Source: an uncultured Prevotellaceae bacterium
GTDB taxonomy: Bacteria; Bacteroidota; Bacteroidia; Bacteroidales; Muribaculaceae
Direction: 5' to 3'
DNA: 64,000 nucleotides
NCBI GenBank assembly: GCA_946409635.1
Contig: CAMJXD010000008.1
Span: forward strand, 1-64,000
Part shown: positions 52,639 to 62,514 of the stretch, one piece after another
Layout: the number at the start of each line of letters is the position of its first letter
Numbering within the stretch: the first letter of the stretch is position 1
Notes under the pieces: generated by a model
Databases searched by the model: none
Seen by the model: the letters and a program-made list of their open reading frames with translations, nothing else
Told to the model about the DNA's origin: nothing
Position numbers and translations under genes: made by a program

Positions 52639-53094
52639 ATGGTGGAGTTGAATTTGCCGGAATATGCCTTTAAGGTGAAGAAGCGGGAGGACGGCTCGTC
52701 GTGGGCCATCTGGGACCGGCTGCGTGAACGGTGGGTGGCCTTGACGCCCGAGGAATGGGTGCGCCAGCACTTTGTGGAGTGGCTCATCACCGACAGGGAG
52801 TTTCCTGCTGCACTGATGGGCAACGAGGTGTCGCTGTCGCAGAACGGCATCGCCCGCCGCTGCGACACAATTGTGGCCGACCGCACGGGAGCTCCGCTGG
52901 TCATCGTGGAATATAAGGCCCCGAGCATACAGGTGACGCAGAAGACGTTTGACCAGATAGTTCGCTATAATATGGTCTTGCATGCCAAGTACCTGATCGT
53001 GAGCAACGGTCTGGAGCACTATTGCTGCCAGATTGACTACGACAACAACAGCTACAGCTTCTTGGAACAAATCCCCCACTATTCCGAATTATAA
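52639..53094 (+). CDS. Stand-alone HsdR_N / PD-(D/E)XK nuclease-fold protein
   Basis: 151 residues, corresponding only to the N-terminal nuclease-fold domain of type I restriction HsdR. The core is visible: RRCDTIVADRTGAPLVIVEY, giving Asp...Glu-x-Lys in VEYKAP, and a Gln in FDQIVRYN. No helicase or specificity partner is near. Such short proteins are widespread in Bacteroidetes, often close to holA or DNA-repair genes, as here: holA lies 2 kb left and pcrA starts 28 nt right. Its role is unknown. Confidence 0.82.
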   Translation: MVELNLPEYAFKVKKREDGSSWAIWDRLRERWVALTPEEWVRQHFVEWLITDREFPAALMGNEVSLSQNGIARRCDTIVADRTGAPLVIVEYKAPSIQVTQKTFDQIVRYNMVLHAKYLIVSNGLEHYCCQIDYDNNSYSFLEQIPHYSEL

Positions 53095-53109
53095 CCCAAG
53101 AAAAAATAG

Positions 53110-53117
53110 TATTTTTG
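53110..53117 (+). promoter_or_regulatory. -7 box directly before pcrA
   Basis: TATTTTTG ends 5 nt before the ATG at 53123. If active, the mRNA would be leaderless; pcrA may instead be read from the upstream promoter at 52608. Confidence 0.35.
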
Positions 53118-53122
53118 TGACC

Positions 53123-55510
53123 ATGAAAGAGGATTATCTGGAGAAATTGAACGAGCAGCAACGCGCTGCAGTCGAGTATTGCGACGGGCCGCAACTGGTG
53201 ATTGCCGGCGCGGGCTCGGGCAAGACGCGCGTGCTCACCTATAAGATTGTGCACCTGCTTGCACTGGGCTACGAGCCGTGGCGCATCATGGCACTGACGT
53301 TTACCAACAAGGCAGCGCGCGAGATGCGCGAGCGCATTGAGCCACTGGCGGGTCCCGAGGTGGCGGCACAGCTGTGGATGGGCACGTTTCACTCGATTTT
53401 CTCCCGCTTGCTGCGCCGCAATGCCGAGCGCATAGGCTTCAAGAGTGATTTCACCATCTATGACCAGAGCGACTCCCGGTCGCTCATCAAGCTCATCATC
53501 AAGGACATGGGCCTGGACGACAAGGTATACAAGCCCGCCACGATACAGAATCAGATCAGCAATGCCAAGAATGCGCTGATCACACCCGACGATTATGCCC
53601 GCAACCAGGGCTTGCTTAACGCCGACCGTGATGCCCAACGGCCCGAGACCGTGAGCATCTACAGGCATTACTGGAACCGCTGCCGCATCGCGAGTGCAAT
53701 GGACTTTGATGACCTGCTGCTGTATACCAACATCCTGCTGCGTGACCATAAAGATGTGCTGGAGCGGTATCAGGAGTTCTTCCGCTACATCCTCGTCGAC
53801 GAGTACCAGGACACCAACTTCTCGCAACACCTGATTGTGCACCAGCTGAGCAAACGGTACAACATGCTGTGTGTGGTGGGCGATGACGCCCAGAGCATCT
53901 ACAGCTTCCGCGGTGCCAACATTGAGAACATCCTGAGGCTGCAGAAGTTTTATCCCGACATCAAGACATTCAAGCTAGAGCGCAACTATCGCTCTACTCA
54001 GACCATCACCGACGCGGCTAACAGTCTGATTGAGAAGAACCGCGGTCAGATTGCCAAACACCTGTTCAGCAAGAACCAGGTGGGCGACCGGATTCCGGTC
54101 ATCCAGTGCTACAGCGACTATGAGGAAGCCTATGTCGTTGCCAACCAGATTGCCGCACTCAAGGCCCGTCAGGGGGACAGCTACGAAGACTATGCGATAC
54201 TGTACCGCACCAATGCCCAATCACGACTGCTTGAGGAAGCGCTAAGCAACGGCGGCCGCCGTGACAAACACGGCAACATGCGCAGCGCAATCCCATACCG
54301 CATCTACGGCGGACTGTCGTTCTACCAGCGCAAGGAGGTGAAGGATGCCATATGCTACTTCAGGCTCGTCATCAATCCTGACGACGACGAGGCACTGCGA
54401 CGCGTTGTGAACTACCCCGCTCGTGGTATCGGCGACACTACCGTGGGAAAGATCAATCACTGTGCAACCCAAAACGGAGTGAGCGCCTGGCAGGTCATCA
54501 ACAATATCGAGCAATACGGGCTCAACGTCAACCGTGGCACTCAGTCCAAGCTGGAGGCTTTTGCTACACTGATGCGAGGGCTGATAGAGCTTAATCAGAA
54601 CGGCACCGATGCCGTAGCGATGGCTGAGGAGACCATACGCAGAACAGGACTCAAGAGTGTGCTCATGGGTGACAACACGCTTGAAAACATCAGCCGCATC
54701 GAGAACCTGGATGAGTTGCTGAATGCCGTAAGCGACTTCCAGCAAGGCAAAGAAGAAAGCGGAGACGAACATTACCAGATAGGCGATTTCCTGGCCGAGA
54801 CATCATTGCTGACCGATCAAGACATGACCGACCCCGACGGGGAGAAAGTCACGTTGATGACCGTCCATGCCGCCAAGGGCCTTGAATTTCGCAACGTCAT
54901 CATCGTGGGGGTCGAGGAAGACCTGTTTCCCAGCGCGATGAGCATGGACTCGCTATACCAGATTGAAGAAGAGCGGCGGTTGCTCTACGTTGCCATAACC
55001 CGCGCCGAGGTGAACTGTGTGATAACTTATGCCACTTCACGGTATCACAACGGACAGACCAAGACCTGCGTGATGAGCCGATTCCTGCGAGACATCGCAC
55101 CCGAGTTCCTGATGATGGGCAGTACCAGCTCAACACCTGCACCCTCACGCAAGCGCAGCCGCTGGAATGACTGGGATGACGATTCCATGGCACGGCCAAG
55201 AAGCACGAAACAGGCACCACCGCCGATTGCGCCGCCAAGCGGGCCGCGAAACGCTGAGCCCCGGAAGCAGCCAAGCGGGCCATCAAGGCCAGTCGCCCCT
55301 ACCCCGCCTGCTGGCACGACAAACGGTAACTTTGTCCTGCATACGGCCGATGAGCTTCACGTGGGCAGCGAGATACTGCATCAACGATTTGGCCGCGGTG
55401 CAGTGGCCGAAATCGACACTAGTGGCAGCGATGCCAAGATTGACGTCGACTTCTATGACGGCCAGAGGCGCAAGCTGCTACTGAAGTTTGCAAAATTTGA
55501 AATTCTATAA
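53123..55510 (+). CDS. pcrA: UvrD/PcrA-type ATP-dependent DNA helicase
   Basis: 795 residues, superfamily 1 helicase. Motif I GAGSGKTRVL, motif Ia ALTFTNKAAREMRERI, motif II DEYQDTN, motif III VVGDDAQSIYSFRGA, motif V TVHAAKGLEF, motif VI VAITRAEVNCVITYA. A Pro/Arg-rich linker (about 670-730) leads to a C-terminal Tudor-like domain (HQRFGRGAVAEID), as in PcrA. It unwinds DNA in repair and replication. The frame is open further upstream, but MKEDYLEKLNEQQ at 53123 is the usual N-terminus. nspC follows 17 nt downstream. Confidence 0.95.
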   Translation: MKEDYLEKLNEQQRAAVEYCDGPQLVIAGAGSGKTRVLTYKIVHLLALGYEPWRIMALTFTNKAAREMRERIEPLAGPEVAAQLWMGTFHSIFSRLLRRNAERIGFKSDFTIYDQSDSRSLIKLIIKDMGLDDKVYKPATIQNQISNAKNALITPDDYARNQGLLNADRDAQRPETVSIYRHYWNRCRIASAMDFDDLLLYTNILLRDHKDVLERYQEFFRYILVDEYQDTNFSQHLIVHQLSKRYNMLCVVGDDAQSIYSFRGANIENILRLQKFYPDIKTFKLERNYRSTQTITDAANSLIEKNRGQIAKHLFSKNQVGDRIPVIQCYSDYEEAYVVANQIAALKARQGDSYEDYAILYRTNAQSRLLEEALSNGGRRDKHGNMRSAIPYRIYGGLSFYQRKEVKDAICYFRLVINPDDDEALRRVVNYPARGIGDTTVGKINHCATQNGVSAWQVINNIEQYGLNVNRGTQSKLEAFATLMRGLIELNQNGTDAVAMAEETIRRTGLKSVLMGDNTLENISRIENLDELLNAVSDFQQGKEESGDEHYQIGDFLAETSLLTDQDMTDPDGEKVTLMTVHAAKGLEFRNVIIVGVEEDLFPSAMSMDSLYQIEEERRLLYVAITRAEVNCVITYATSRYHNGQTKTCVMSRFLRDIAPEFLMMGSTSSTPAPSRKRSRWNDWDDDSMARPRSTKQAPPPIAPPSGPRNAEPRKQPSGPSRPVAPTPPAGTTNGNFVLHTADELHVGSEILHQRFGRGAVAEIDTSGSDAKIDVDFYDGQRRKLLLKFAKFEIL

Positions 55511-55527
55511 CCACCAGCACAAGAGCA

Positions 55528-56673
55528 ATGGAAGAGTACAAGACACCATACTATATCGTGTATGAAGAAAAGTTGCGCCGCAATATCGAACTGATTACGG
55601 GTGTGGCCCGGCGCACAGGTGTGGACATCATCATGGCCTTCAAGGCCAATGCGCTGTGGAGGACGTTTGACGTGTTCAGGGAATACGGGATCGAGTCGAC
55701 CGCGAGTTCGGTCAATGAGATGCTGCTGGCCAACGACGAGTTGAAGTGCCGCACCCACACTTATTGTCCCGCCTATACCGACGAGACCATCGATGCCTAT
55801 ATCGCGGGCAGCTCACATATCACGTTTAACTCGATTGAGCAGTACAAGCGCTTTGCCGACAAGGTAAACCAGCACAATGCCGACTGGCCTGGCGAGAGGG
55901 TGAGCTGCGGCCTGCGCGTTAACCCGATGTGCTCAGTCATCGAGACTGACATCTATAACCCGTGCTGCCCCGGATCACGGTTTGGCGTGCTGGCCAGTGA
56001 CCTGAAGGAATTGCCCGAAGGGATTGAAGGATTCCATTTCCATGCCCTGTGTGAGAGCAGCAGCTTTGACCTTGAGAAAGTACTGCTGGCACTGAAGCAA
56101 CAGTTCGGCCAGTACCTGCCCCGGCTCAAGTGGCTGAACATGGGCGGCGGCCACCTGATGACACGAGAGGGCTACAACATCGGCCACCTGGAGCAGGTGC
56201 TCGGCGCATTCCAGGGGGCCTACCCAAACCTGCAGCTCATTCTTGAACCAGGCAGTGCCTGGTGCTGGCAGACTGGAGACCTTGAGGCGACGGTGGTTGA
56301 CGTTGTGAGCAACAGCGGCATCAGCACAGCAATCGTTGACGTGTCGTTTGCATGCCACATGCCTGACTGCCTGGAGATGCCGTATAAGCCCAAGATCAGT
56401 CAGGCCCTAGAAGAAGTTGACCAGTCAAAGCCTACCTATCGCATGGGAGGCAACTCGTGCCTGAGTGGCGACTATGTGGGCGACTGGAGCTTTGAGAAAC
56501 CGTTAAAACGGGGTGACCGCATCACCTTTGAAGACATGAACCACTACACGACGGTCAAGACCAACATGTTTAACGGCATCCAGCACCCGTCCATCCTGTT
56601 CAAGCGCATGGACGGCAGCGTAGAAGTGCTACGGGAGTTTGATTACCTTGACTACAAGACTCGGATGAGCTGA
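55528..56673 (+). CDS. nspC: Carboxynorspermidine decarboxylase
   Basis: 381 residues, PLP-dependent alanine-racemase fold III decarboxylase making norspermidine or spermidine from the carboxy form. The Schiff-base Lys is in IIMAFKANALW (near residue 37), with SCGLRVNPMCS, FHFHALCESSSFD (pyrophosphate and substrate region) and the late GGNSCLSGDYVGDWSF with its Cys. The partner carboxynorspermidine synthase gene is not in this window. Second gene after pcrA. Confidence 0.95.
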   Translation: MEEYKTPYYIVYEEKLRRNIELITGVARRTGVDIIMAFKANALWRTFDVFREYGIESTASSVNEMLLANDELKCRTHTYCPAYTDETIDAYIAGSSHITFNSIEQYKRFADKVNQHNADWPGERVSCGLRVNPMCSVIETDIYNPCCPGSRFGVLASDLKELPEGIEGFHFHALCESSSFDLEKVLLALKQQFGQYLPRLKWLNMGGGHLMTREGYNIGHLEQVLGAFQGAYPNLQLILEPGSAWCWQTGDLEATVVDVVSNSGISTAIVDVSFACHMPDCLEMPYKPKISQALEEVDQSKPTYRMGGNSCLSGDYVGDWSFEKPLKRGDRITFEDMNHYTTVKTNMFNGIQHPSILFKRMDGSVEVLREFDYLDYKTRMS

Positions 56674-56755
56674 AAACAATGCTCATCAACTCCTGCTTAT
56701 TTGGCAACGTCTTGTTTTTCAACAGAATGAGCATTCACATGGCCATCGGTGGACA

Positions 56756-58033
56756 TTATTTGCCAGAGTAGGCGACGCCGTAGCCCACCAGATGATCGTA
56801 ACGCTCGCCCATAGGACGGTCGTAGACCATGACCAGATACTCGTTGACAGTCTCGTAGTGGTCGCCCTCGATGCGTGATGTCTGGCCAACCGAGGTGCCA
56901 TCGGGAATCCAGAGATATAGATAGTTATAGGCTCCCTGCTTGAGGAGCAGGTCGGCGATGTAAAGTCCGGTGGCATCATCATACTTCATCATGGCCTGAG
57001 ATGCCGGATAGCCCTCGATGAACTCGCCGTAGAGCCACAGGGTGCCACCATTGAGCTGCCCGCCGGCATCGAGAGCAAAGTGAGTGATCATGTAGTCGGC
57101 CTCGACATCACTCTCGCCACGCGTCTCGGCATTACGTATGGTGAAACGGCCAAACTGCGTCCTGTCGTAGAGGTACTGAATCTGGTTGCGCGGCTCGTCG
57201 ACCATGAGTGTCGCGTGATACATCGGTTCATAGTAACGAATGGACTGAACACCCATGTTGATGTTGTGGGCGTTGACGGTCTCAAATCGCCTGAACTCAT
57301 TGCCCGCCGGGAAAATCAGGTCACGATTGTGCTCAAAGGTGACATGGTCCACACCCACCATAGAGGGGCGGGTGACCATGACGGCGTTGTCGGTGCGGGA
57401 GTTCTGAGAGACTACACAGCGCAATTCGCCATAGGGGTCCCTGATCTGACCGGGCTTGTACTTGACGTCGAACGACAGCTGCTGGTAGCGGTTGTTGTAC
57501 TCAACGTCGGTGCGCGAGGTGACTTGAGGATAGACTCCTACCTTGCTCTCACAAACCGAGAAACGAGTCTGGAACAGAATCTGCTGGGGATTGTCCTGTT
57601 CGTAGACCGACAGCAGATAATTGCCACTCACCAGGAATTGCATGTCGGGGTTGGGAAGCGAGAACTGGTAGTTATAGTAGTGGACAAAGGTGGCCTCGCT
57701 GGGCGCATAATCGTCGATGTCGGCATAGTTGAAGCCACTCACATACTCGCTCTCGACCAGTTGTGACGGCTGCCAGTCGGCATTGCAATGGGTGACGCTA
57801 TAGCGCAGATAATGCACGTCGTAGTCCAGATAATCGAAGTTGACGATCAAGCAGTCGTCACTGTCCATCATGAGCACGGGAGGGATGTACATGTTGCTGG
57901 CCAGGCTCACCTTGAGCGAGCGCACATTGTTGTCAAGGATGTGAACACGGGTGTCCACCTTGGCTTGTGCCAGAACCGTCAGCGCCAGGGCGGAGCAGCA
58001 CAGCAGCGATATCGATCTCATGCAATTGTTCAT
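56756..58033 (-). CDS. DUF5103 family protein (type IX secretion plug-like)
   Basis: 425 residues with a signal peptide (about 1-22). The N-terminal MYIPPVLMMDSDDCLIVNFDYLDYD and the conserved CNADWQPSQLVESEYVSGFN are typical of DUF5103, described in Bacteroidetes as a plug protein for the type IX secretion channel. The C-terminal part reads like an Ig/CBM-type domain (YNYLYLWIPDGTSV). No other type IX genes are in the window, so its role here is open. Confidence 0.85.
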   Translation of the reverse strand: MNNCMRSISLLCCSALALTVLAQAKVDTRVHILDNNVRSLKVSLASNMYIPPVLMMDSDDCLIVNFDYLDYDVHYLRYSVTHCNADWQPSQLVESEYVSGFNYADIDDYAPSEATFVHYYNYQFSLPNPDMQFLVSGNYLLSVYEQDNPQQILFQTRFSVCESKVGVYPQVTSRTDVEYNNRYQQLSFDVKYKPGQIRDPYGELRCVVSQNSRTDNAVMVTRPSMVGVDHVTFEHNRDLIFPAGNEFRRFETVNAHNINMGVQSIRYYEPMYHATLMVDEPRNQIQYLYDRTQFGRFTIRNAETRGESDVEADYMITHFALDAGGQLNGGTLWLYGEFIEGYPASQAMMKYDDATGLYIADLLLKQGAYNYLYLWIPDGTSVGQTSRIEGDHYETVNEYLVMVYDRPMGERYDHLVGYGVAYSGK

Positions 58034-58090
58034 ATCAGGACGGATTGATTAATGAAATACTACTATAAGACACTGAAAGTCATGCCAGGT

Positions 58091-59065
58091 TTAACGGAGG
58101 AGCAAGTAGACCGTGTAGGCGATGTAGGCGCCAAAGAAGAGGACGCCCTCGATGCGGTCAAACTTGTCTTTCTTGAAGGTGAGCACCACCATGAAGAGCA
58201 TGATGGCGGCCACGAGCATCACCGCGTAGTCCCAGAGGTTGATGTCGACAAGCGTGAGAGGCTTGACGGTGGATGCGGTGCCGAGGATGAACATCAGGTT
58301 AAACAGATTGCTGCCGATGACGTTGCCCAGAGCGAGCTGGGGGTTCTTCTTGGTGGCAGCAATGACGGCAGTGACCAGCTCGGGCAGCGAGGTGCCCACG
58401 GCGACAATAGTGATAGCGATAACAGCCTCGCTCATGCCCCAGGCGCGAGCCAGATTCTTGGCACTATCAAGGAAGAGGTTTCCGCCGAAGATGAGCACTA
58501 CCAGCGACACGATCGCTATGCCCCAAAGGAGCCACGGATTCTTGCCAGCAAGCGAAGACTTGGCTTCCTCGTCGGCATCCTCGATGGCCTGCTTGGGATT
58601 CTTGCCCTTCTGGACAATCACCCAGCACATGTAGGCAATGAAGCAGACGAGCAGGACGATACCGTCGAGCCGGCTGAGCGTGTTTTCCTTGATGCCGGGG
58701 ACAATGGAGTCGTTGGCGATGAGAGCGACAAATATCGTTGCAATGATCAAGAACGGGATATCGCGATGGCGCTGAAGACGCTCGATGTCGAACGGGAAGA
58801 TCATTGCCGTCACACCCAGGATGAGCAGCACGTTGGCAATGTTGGAGCCGATGACGTTACCCATGGCGATGTCGCCGCTGTTGCTGAGGGCCGACGAAAC
58901 AGAGACAAAGAGTTCGGGAGCACTCGTGCCGATGCCCACAATCGTGAGTCCGATGATAAAATTGGAAATCTTGGCCCGCTGTGCGATGGCTACCGACGAG
59001 TCCACAAGATAGTTAGCGGCCAGCAAGAGCAAGCCAAGGCCGACCAGAAGCAATAAATAATCCAT
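58091..59065 (-). CDS. Ca2+/Na+ antiporter, YrbG (CaxA) type
   Basis: 324 residues with about ten hydrophobic segments. The two inverted alpha repeats are visible: IGLTIVGIGTSAPELFVSVS with GNVIGSNIANVLL, and AITIVAVGTSLPELVTAV with GNVIGSNLFNLMFILG. These GTSxPEL motifs bind the transported cation. Exchanges calcium or sodium across the inner membrane. A possible -7 box TAATTTTG is at 59154-59161 (minus). Confidence 0.93.
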   Translation of the reverse strand: MDYLLLLVGLGLLLLAANYLVDSSVAIAQRAKISNFIIGLTIVGIGTSAPELFVSVSSALSNSGDIAMGNVIGSNIANVLLILGVTAMIFPFDIERLQRHRDIPFLIIATIFVALIANDSIVPGIKENTLSRLDGIVLLVCFIAYMCWVIVQKGKNPKQAIEDADEEAKSSLAGKNPWLLWGIAIVSLVVLIFGGNLFLDSAKNLARAWGMSEAVIAITIVAVGTSLPELVTAVIAATKKNPQLALGNVIGSNLFNLMFILGTASTVKPLTLVDINLWDYAVMLVAAIMLFMVVLTFKKDKFDRIEGVLFFGAYIAYTVYLLLR

Positions 59066-59277
59066 GATGACGGTGATAACATGAGAAAGATGAAGAGGCT
59101 ATGCCATAAATCAGTTGCTGGCTTTTAATCGGCCTAACGGCCGAAAAATTTAACAAAATTATGTATAAAAATTAAGCAAAATCAATTTTTATTTTAATTA
59201 TAATTTTGTTAGATTTTTCCGTGCGCAGCATGGACACCCATGCAGGCTTGATTTATGACACAGCCTCAAAATGATGT

Positions 59278-61896
59278 TTACTGTAACAAGGCTTCATGCA
59301 TGGCCAGCATGGCATCCTCAAGTCCCTGAGGATTGCGGCCTCCGGCCTGGGCGAAGTGGGGCTGACCACCGCCGCCTCCCTGGATGCACTTGGCTGCGCC
59401 ACGCACGATATTGCCGGCATTCTTGCCGCTCTTGACGATGTCCTCGCTGAGCATGACCGTGAGCATGGGCTTGCCCTCGTACTCGGTTGCAGCCAGGAAG
59501 GCAGTAGCTGTCGGGCAATCGGCCTTGATGGCAAGGGCCACACCCTTGACAACATCGGGGATTCGCTCACCCGTGAGGGCGATGAGATTAATGCCGTTCT
59601 CCTGCTTGGCCTCGGCCACGAGTTGCTTGGAGAGGATAGCGATGCGCTGCTTCATGAAGTCGTCGACCTGCTTCTTGAGGTCGGCATTCTCGTTGAGAGA
59701 CTTCTGCAATGCGGCAATGGCGTCAGGGGCATTGTTGAGCATCTCCTTGATATGTCCCAGGGTATCCTGAACGGTGTCAATCATTTCCTCGACACGTTCA
59801 CCGGTAACGGCCTCGATGCGGCGAATGCCGGCTGCGATGCTGCTCTCGCTGACGATGCGCACCATGCCGATGTTGCCAGTGTTGGGCACATGGGTACCAC
59901 CACACAACTCAACCGAGTCACCATACTTGATGACGCGCACACTGTCACCGTATTTCTCACCGAAGAGTGCCATGGCACCCATCTGGCGAGCCTGGCCGAT
60001 GGGCATATCACGGTATTCCTCGCGGCTGATGGAACTGCGTATCATCTGGTTAGTGAGATGCTCGACTTGACGAATCTCCTCGGGTGTAACCTTGCGGAAG
60101 TGAGAGAAGTCGAAGCGGAGCGAAACCGGATCGACATAGGAGCCTTTCTGCTCGACATGGGTTCCCAGCACTTGGCGCAGGGCGGCATGGAGCAGGTGGG
60201 TTGCCGTGTGGTTGCACTCGGTGGCATGACGGGCATCAACGTCGATGGCGGCATGCAGGGTGGCATTGACATCGCTGGGTAACTTGGCCGTGATGTGAAC
60301 CGGCAGATTGTTCTCGCGCTTGGTGTCGGTCACCTCGATGACTTCGTCGCCCAGAGTGAGCGTGCCACGGTCGCCCACCTGGCCACCCATCTCGGCATAG
60401 AAGGGCGTGCGGTCGAGCACCAGTTGATAGAATGACTTGTTCTTCTGGGTCACCTTGCGGTAGCGCAGGATGTTGACGTCACACTCGGTGAGGTCGTAGC
60501 CCACAAACTGGGTCACACCGTCCTTGAGCTCCACCCAGTCGGTGGCCTCGACAGCAGCGGCATTGCGGGCACGCTGTTTCTGCTTCTGCATCTCGACGTT
60601 GAATTCCTCCTCGTTGACGGTCATGCCGTTCTCGCGCAGGATGAGCTCGGTAAGATCGAGGGGGAAGCCGAAGGTGTCATAGAGCGTGAAAGCCTCCTTG
60701 CCATCGACCACGGTCTTGCCAGCAGCCTTGGTATCGGCAATGACCTTCTCGATAAGCTTCATACCCGTCTCCAGGGTACGCAAGAAGGCATCTTCCTCCT
60801 CCTTGGTGACATGCTTGATGAGGTCGGCCTGTGCGGCTATTTCGGGATAAGCCTCACCCATGCCCTCGATGAGGGTGTCGATGAGACGATACATGAAGGC
60901 CTCGCGGAATCCGAGGAACGTGTAGCCATAACGCACGGCACGGCGCAGGATGCGGCGGATGACGTAGCCAGCCTTGGCATTGCCGGGCAGCTGTCCGTCG
61001 GCTACCGAGAAGGAAATGGTGCGCACGTGGTCGGCGATGACGCGCATGGCGATGTCAACGTCCTTGTTGTCGCCATACTTCTTGCCGCACATCTCGCCCA
61101 GCTTGCCAATCAGCGGCTGGAAGACGTCGGTGTCATAATTGGATTTCTTGCCCTGGAGCACCATGCACAGGCGCTCGAGTCCCATGCCGGTATCGATCAC
61201 CCTGTTGGGGAGCGGCTCGAGTGAGCCGTCGGCCTTGCGGTTATACTGCATGAACACGAGGTTCCAGATCTCAATCACCTGGGGATTGTCCTTGTTGACG
61301 AGTTCGGCTCCAGGCACGGCAGCCTTTTCCTCGTCGCTACGCAGGTCGATGTGAATCTCGCTGCAGGGACCACAGGGACCGGTATCGCCCATTTCCCAGA
61401 AGTTGTCATGAGCATTGCCGTTGATGATGTGATCCTTGGGAAGATGAGCCTCCCAGAAACCCGCAGCCTCGTTGTCGCGTTCCAATCCGTTGCGCTCATC
61501 GCCTTCAAAGACAGTGGCGTAGAGCAGCTTGGGGTCAATCTTGAACTTATTGACCAACAGGTCCCAAGCCCAGTCGATGGCCTCATGCTTGAAATAGTCA
61601 CCGAAGGACCAGTTACCCAGCATCTCAAACATCGTGTGGTGGTAGGTATCGTGACCCACCTCCTCGAGGTCGTTGTGCTTGCCGCTGACGCGGAGGCACT
61701 TTTGGGAGTCGGCGACACGTTTCCACTGGGCCTGCTTGTTGCCCAAAATGATGTCCTTGAACTGGTTCATACCTGCATTGGTAAACATGAGGGTGGGATC
61801 GTCCTTGATTACCATGGGAGCCGAAGGCACAATGTGGTGCTGCTGCTCCTGGAAGTAACGCTTGAACGTCTCTCGGATTTCTCTTGCTGTGAGCAT
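59278..61896 (-). CDS. alaS: Alanyl-tRNA synthetase
   Basis: 872 residues, class II synthetase with editing. N-terminal [20 protein letters not shown], motif 2 around [27 protein letters not shown], the editing site [16 protein letters not shown] with a zinc-binding [12 protein letters not shown], and the C-terminal oligomerisation domain with [14 protein letters not shown] leader of about 85 nt follows the promoter at 61987-61994. Followed on the same strand by yrbG after 212 nt. Confidence 0.98.
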   Translation of the reverse strand: MLTAREIRETFKRYFQEQQHHIVPSAPMVIKDDPTLMFTNAGMNQFKDIILGNKQAQWKRVADSQKCLRVSGKHNDLEEVGHDTYHHTMFEMLGNWSFGDYFKHEAIDWAWDLLVNKFKIDPKLLYATVFEGDERNGLERDNEAAGFWEAHLPKDHIINGNAHDNFWEMGDTGPCGPCSEIHIDLRSDEEKAAVPGAELVNKDNPQVIEIWNLVFMQYNRKADGSLEPLPNRVIDTGMGLERLCMVLQGKKSNYDTDVFQPLIGKLGEMCGKKYGDNKDVDIAMRVIADHVRTISFSVADGQLPGNAKAGYVIRRILRRAVRYGYTFLGFREAFMYRLIDTLIEGMGEAYPEIAAQADLIKHVTKEEEDAFLRTLETGMKLIEKVIADTKAAGKTVVDGKEAFTLYDTFGFPLDLTELILRENGMTVNEEEFNVEMQKQKQRARNAAAVEATDWVELKDGVTQFVGYDLTECDVNILRYRKVTQKNKSFYQLVLDRTPFYAEMGGQVGDRGTLTLGDEVIEVTDTKRENNLPVHITAKLPSDVNATLHAAIDVDARHATECNHTATHLLHAALRQVLGTHVEQKGSYVDPVSLRFDFSHFRKVTPEEIRQVEHLTNQMIRSSISREEYRDMPIGQARQMGAMALFGEKYGDSVRVIKYGDSVELCGGTHVPNTGNIGMVRIVSESSIAAGIRRIEAVTGERVEEMIDTVQDTLGHIKEMLNNAPDAIAALQKSLNENADLKKQVDDFMKQRIAILSKQLVAEAKQENGINLIALTGERIPDVVKGVALAIKADCPTATAFLAATEYEGKPMLTVMLSEDIVKSGKNAGNIVRGAAKCIQGGGGGQPHFAQAGGRNPQGLEDAMLAMHEALLQ

Positions 61897-61959
61897 AATC
61901 TTTTTATCTTAATTTATTATAAATGTTCCATGTTTATTGCAAAGTCTAAACTAAATGTT

Positions 61960-61967
61960 TACCTTTG
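61960..61967 (+). promoter_or_regulatory. -7 box of merR-type gene
   Basis: TACCTTTG with ATTG 20 nt upstream (61936-61939). The predicted start, near 61974, faces the alaS start near 61980. Confidence 0.5.
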
Positions 61968-61986
61968 CGCAGTTAATATCAACCTG

Positions 61987-61994
61987 CAAAGGTA
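61987..61994 (-). promoter_or_regulatory. -7 box of alaS
   Basis: TACCTTTG on the minus strand, about 90 nt before the alaS ATG; CTTG lies about 20 nt further upstream. Confidence 0.5.
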
Positions 61995-62021
61995 AACAAT
62001 TCTATCAATCTGTGCAAGACC

Positions 62022-62378
62022 ATGCAAGAACTGGACAAAAAATTCTATAAGATAGGCGACGTTTCAGAGATTCTGGGTATCCCCGAATCCACGTTGCGCT
62101 ACTGGGAGTCGCAATTCACCATCATCCGCCCCAAGCGCAACAAGAAGAACATCCGTTACTACACGCCCAATGACATCGAGATCATCAGCAAGGTCTACTA
62201 CCTGGTCAAGGAGAAAGGCCTCAAGCTCGATGCGGCCCAGGCACAGATACGCCACAACCGCGACGGTGTGGACAAGCGCTATGAAGCCATTGAACAGCTC
62301 AAGGACATCAAGCAGCAACTCATTGCGTTCCAGAACGCTCTGGACGAGCTGTTCCCAGACATACAGGCCGGCAAATAA
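62022..62378 (+). CDS. MerR-family transcriptional regulator
   Basis: 118 residues. N-terminal MerR helix-turn-helix: YKIGDVSEILGIPESTLRYW, then ESQFTIIRPKRNKKNIRYYT and NDIEIISKVYYLVKEKGLKL. A short C-terminal coiled coil (about 75-115) for dimerisation, but no effector domain or metal-binding cysteines. Such short MerR proteins are conserved in Bacteroidales. Its promoter overlaps that of the divergent alaS gene. Confidence 0.9.
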   Translation: MQELDKKFYKIGDVSEILGIPESTLRYWESQFTIIRPKRNKKNIRYYTPNDIEIISKVYYLVKEKGLKLDAAQAQIRHNRDGVDKRYEAIEQLKDIKQQLIAFQNALDELFPDIQAGK

Positions 62379-62417
62379 GCCTCTGCGGGCCTGAAGTCTC
62401 GGTGATTTATTTTCATC

Positions 62418-62460
62418 AAAAAAACAATCTGGCGACACGCATTCACAGCGCATCGCCAGA
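62418..62460 (-). terminator. Terminator of the OmpP1/FadL gene
   Basis: On the minus strand TCTGGCGA pairs with TCGCCAGA (62428-62435 and 62453-62460), extended by an inner TGCGC/GCGTG pairing, then TTGTTTTTTT. Placed 54 nt past the porin gene's stop codon. Confidence 0.85.
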
Positions 62461-62514
62461 CGTTCATTTAATGAATTTTATAAACGTAACTTTCCGGATA
62501 ATATTCGAAACTTC

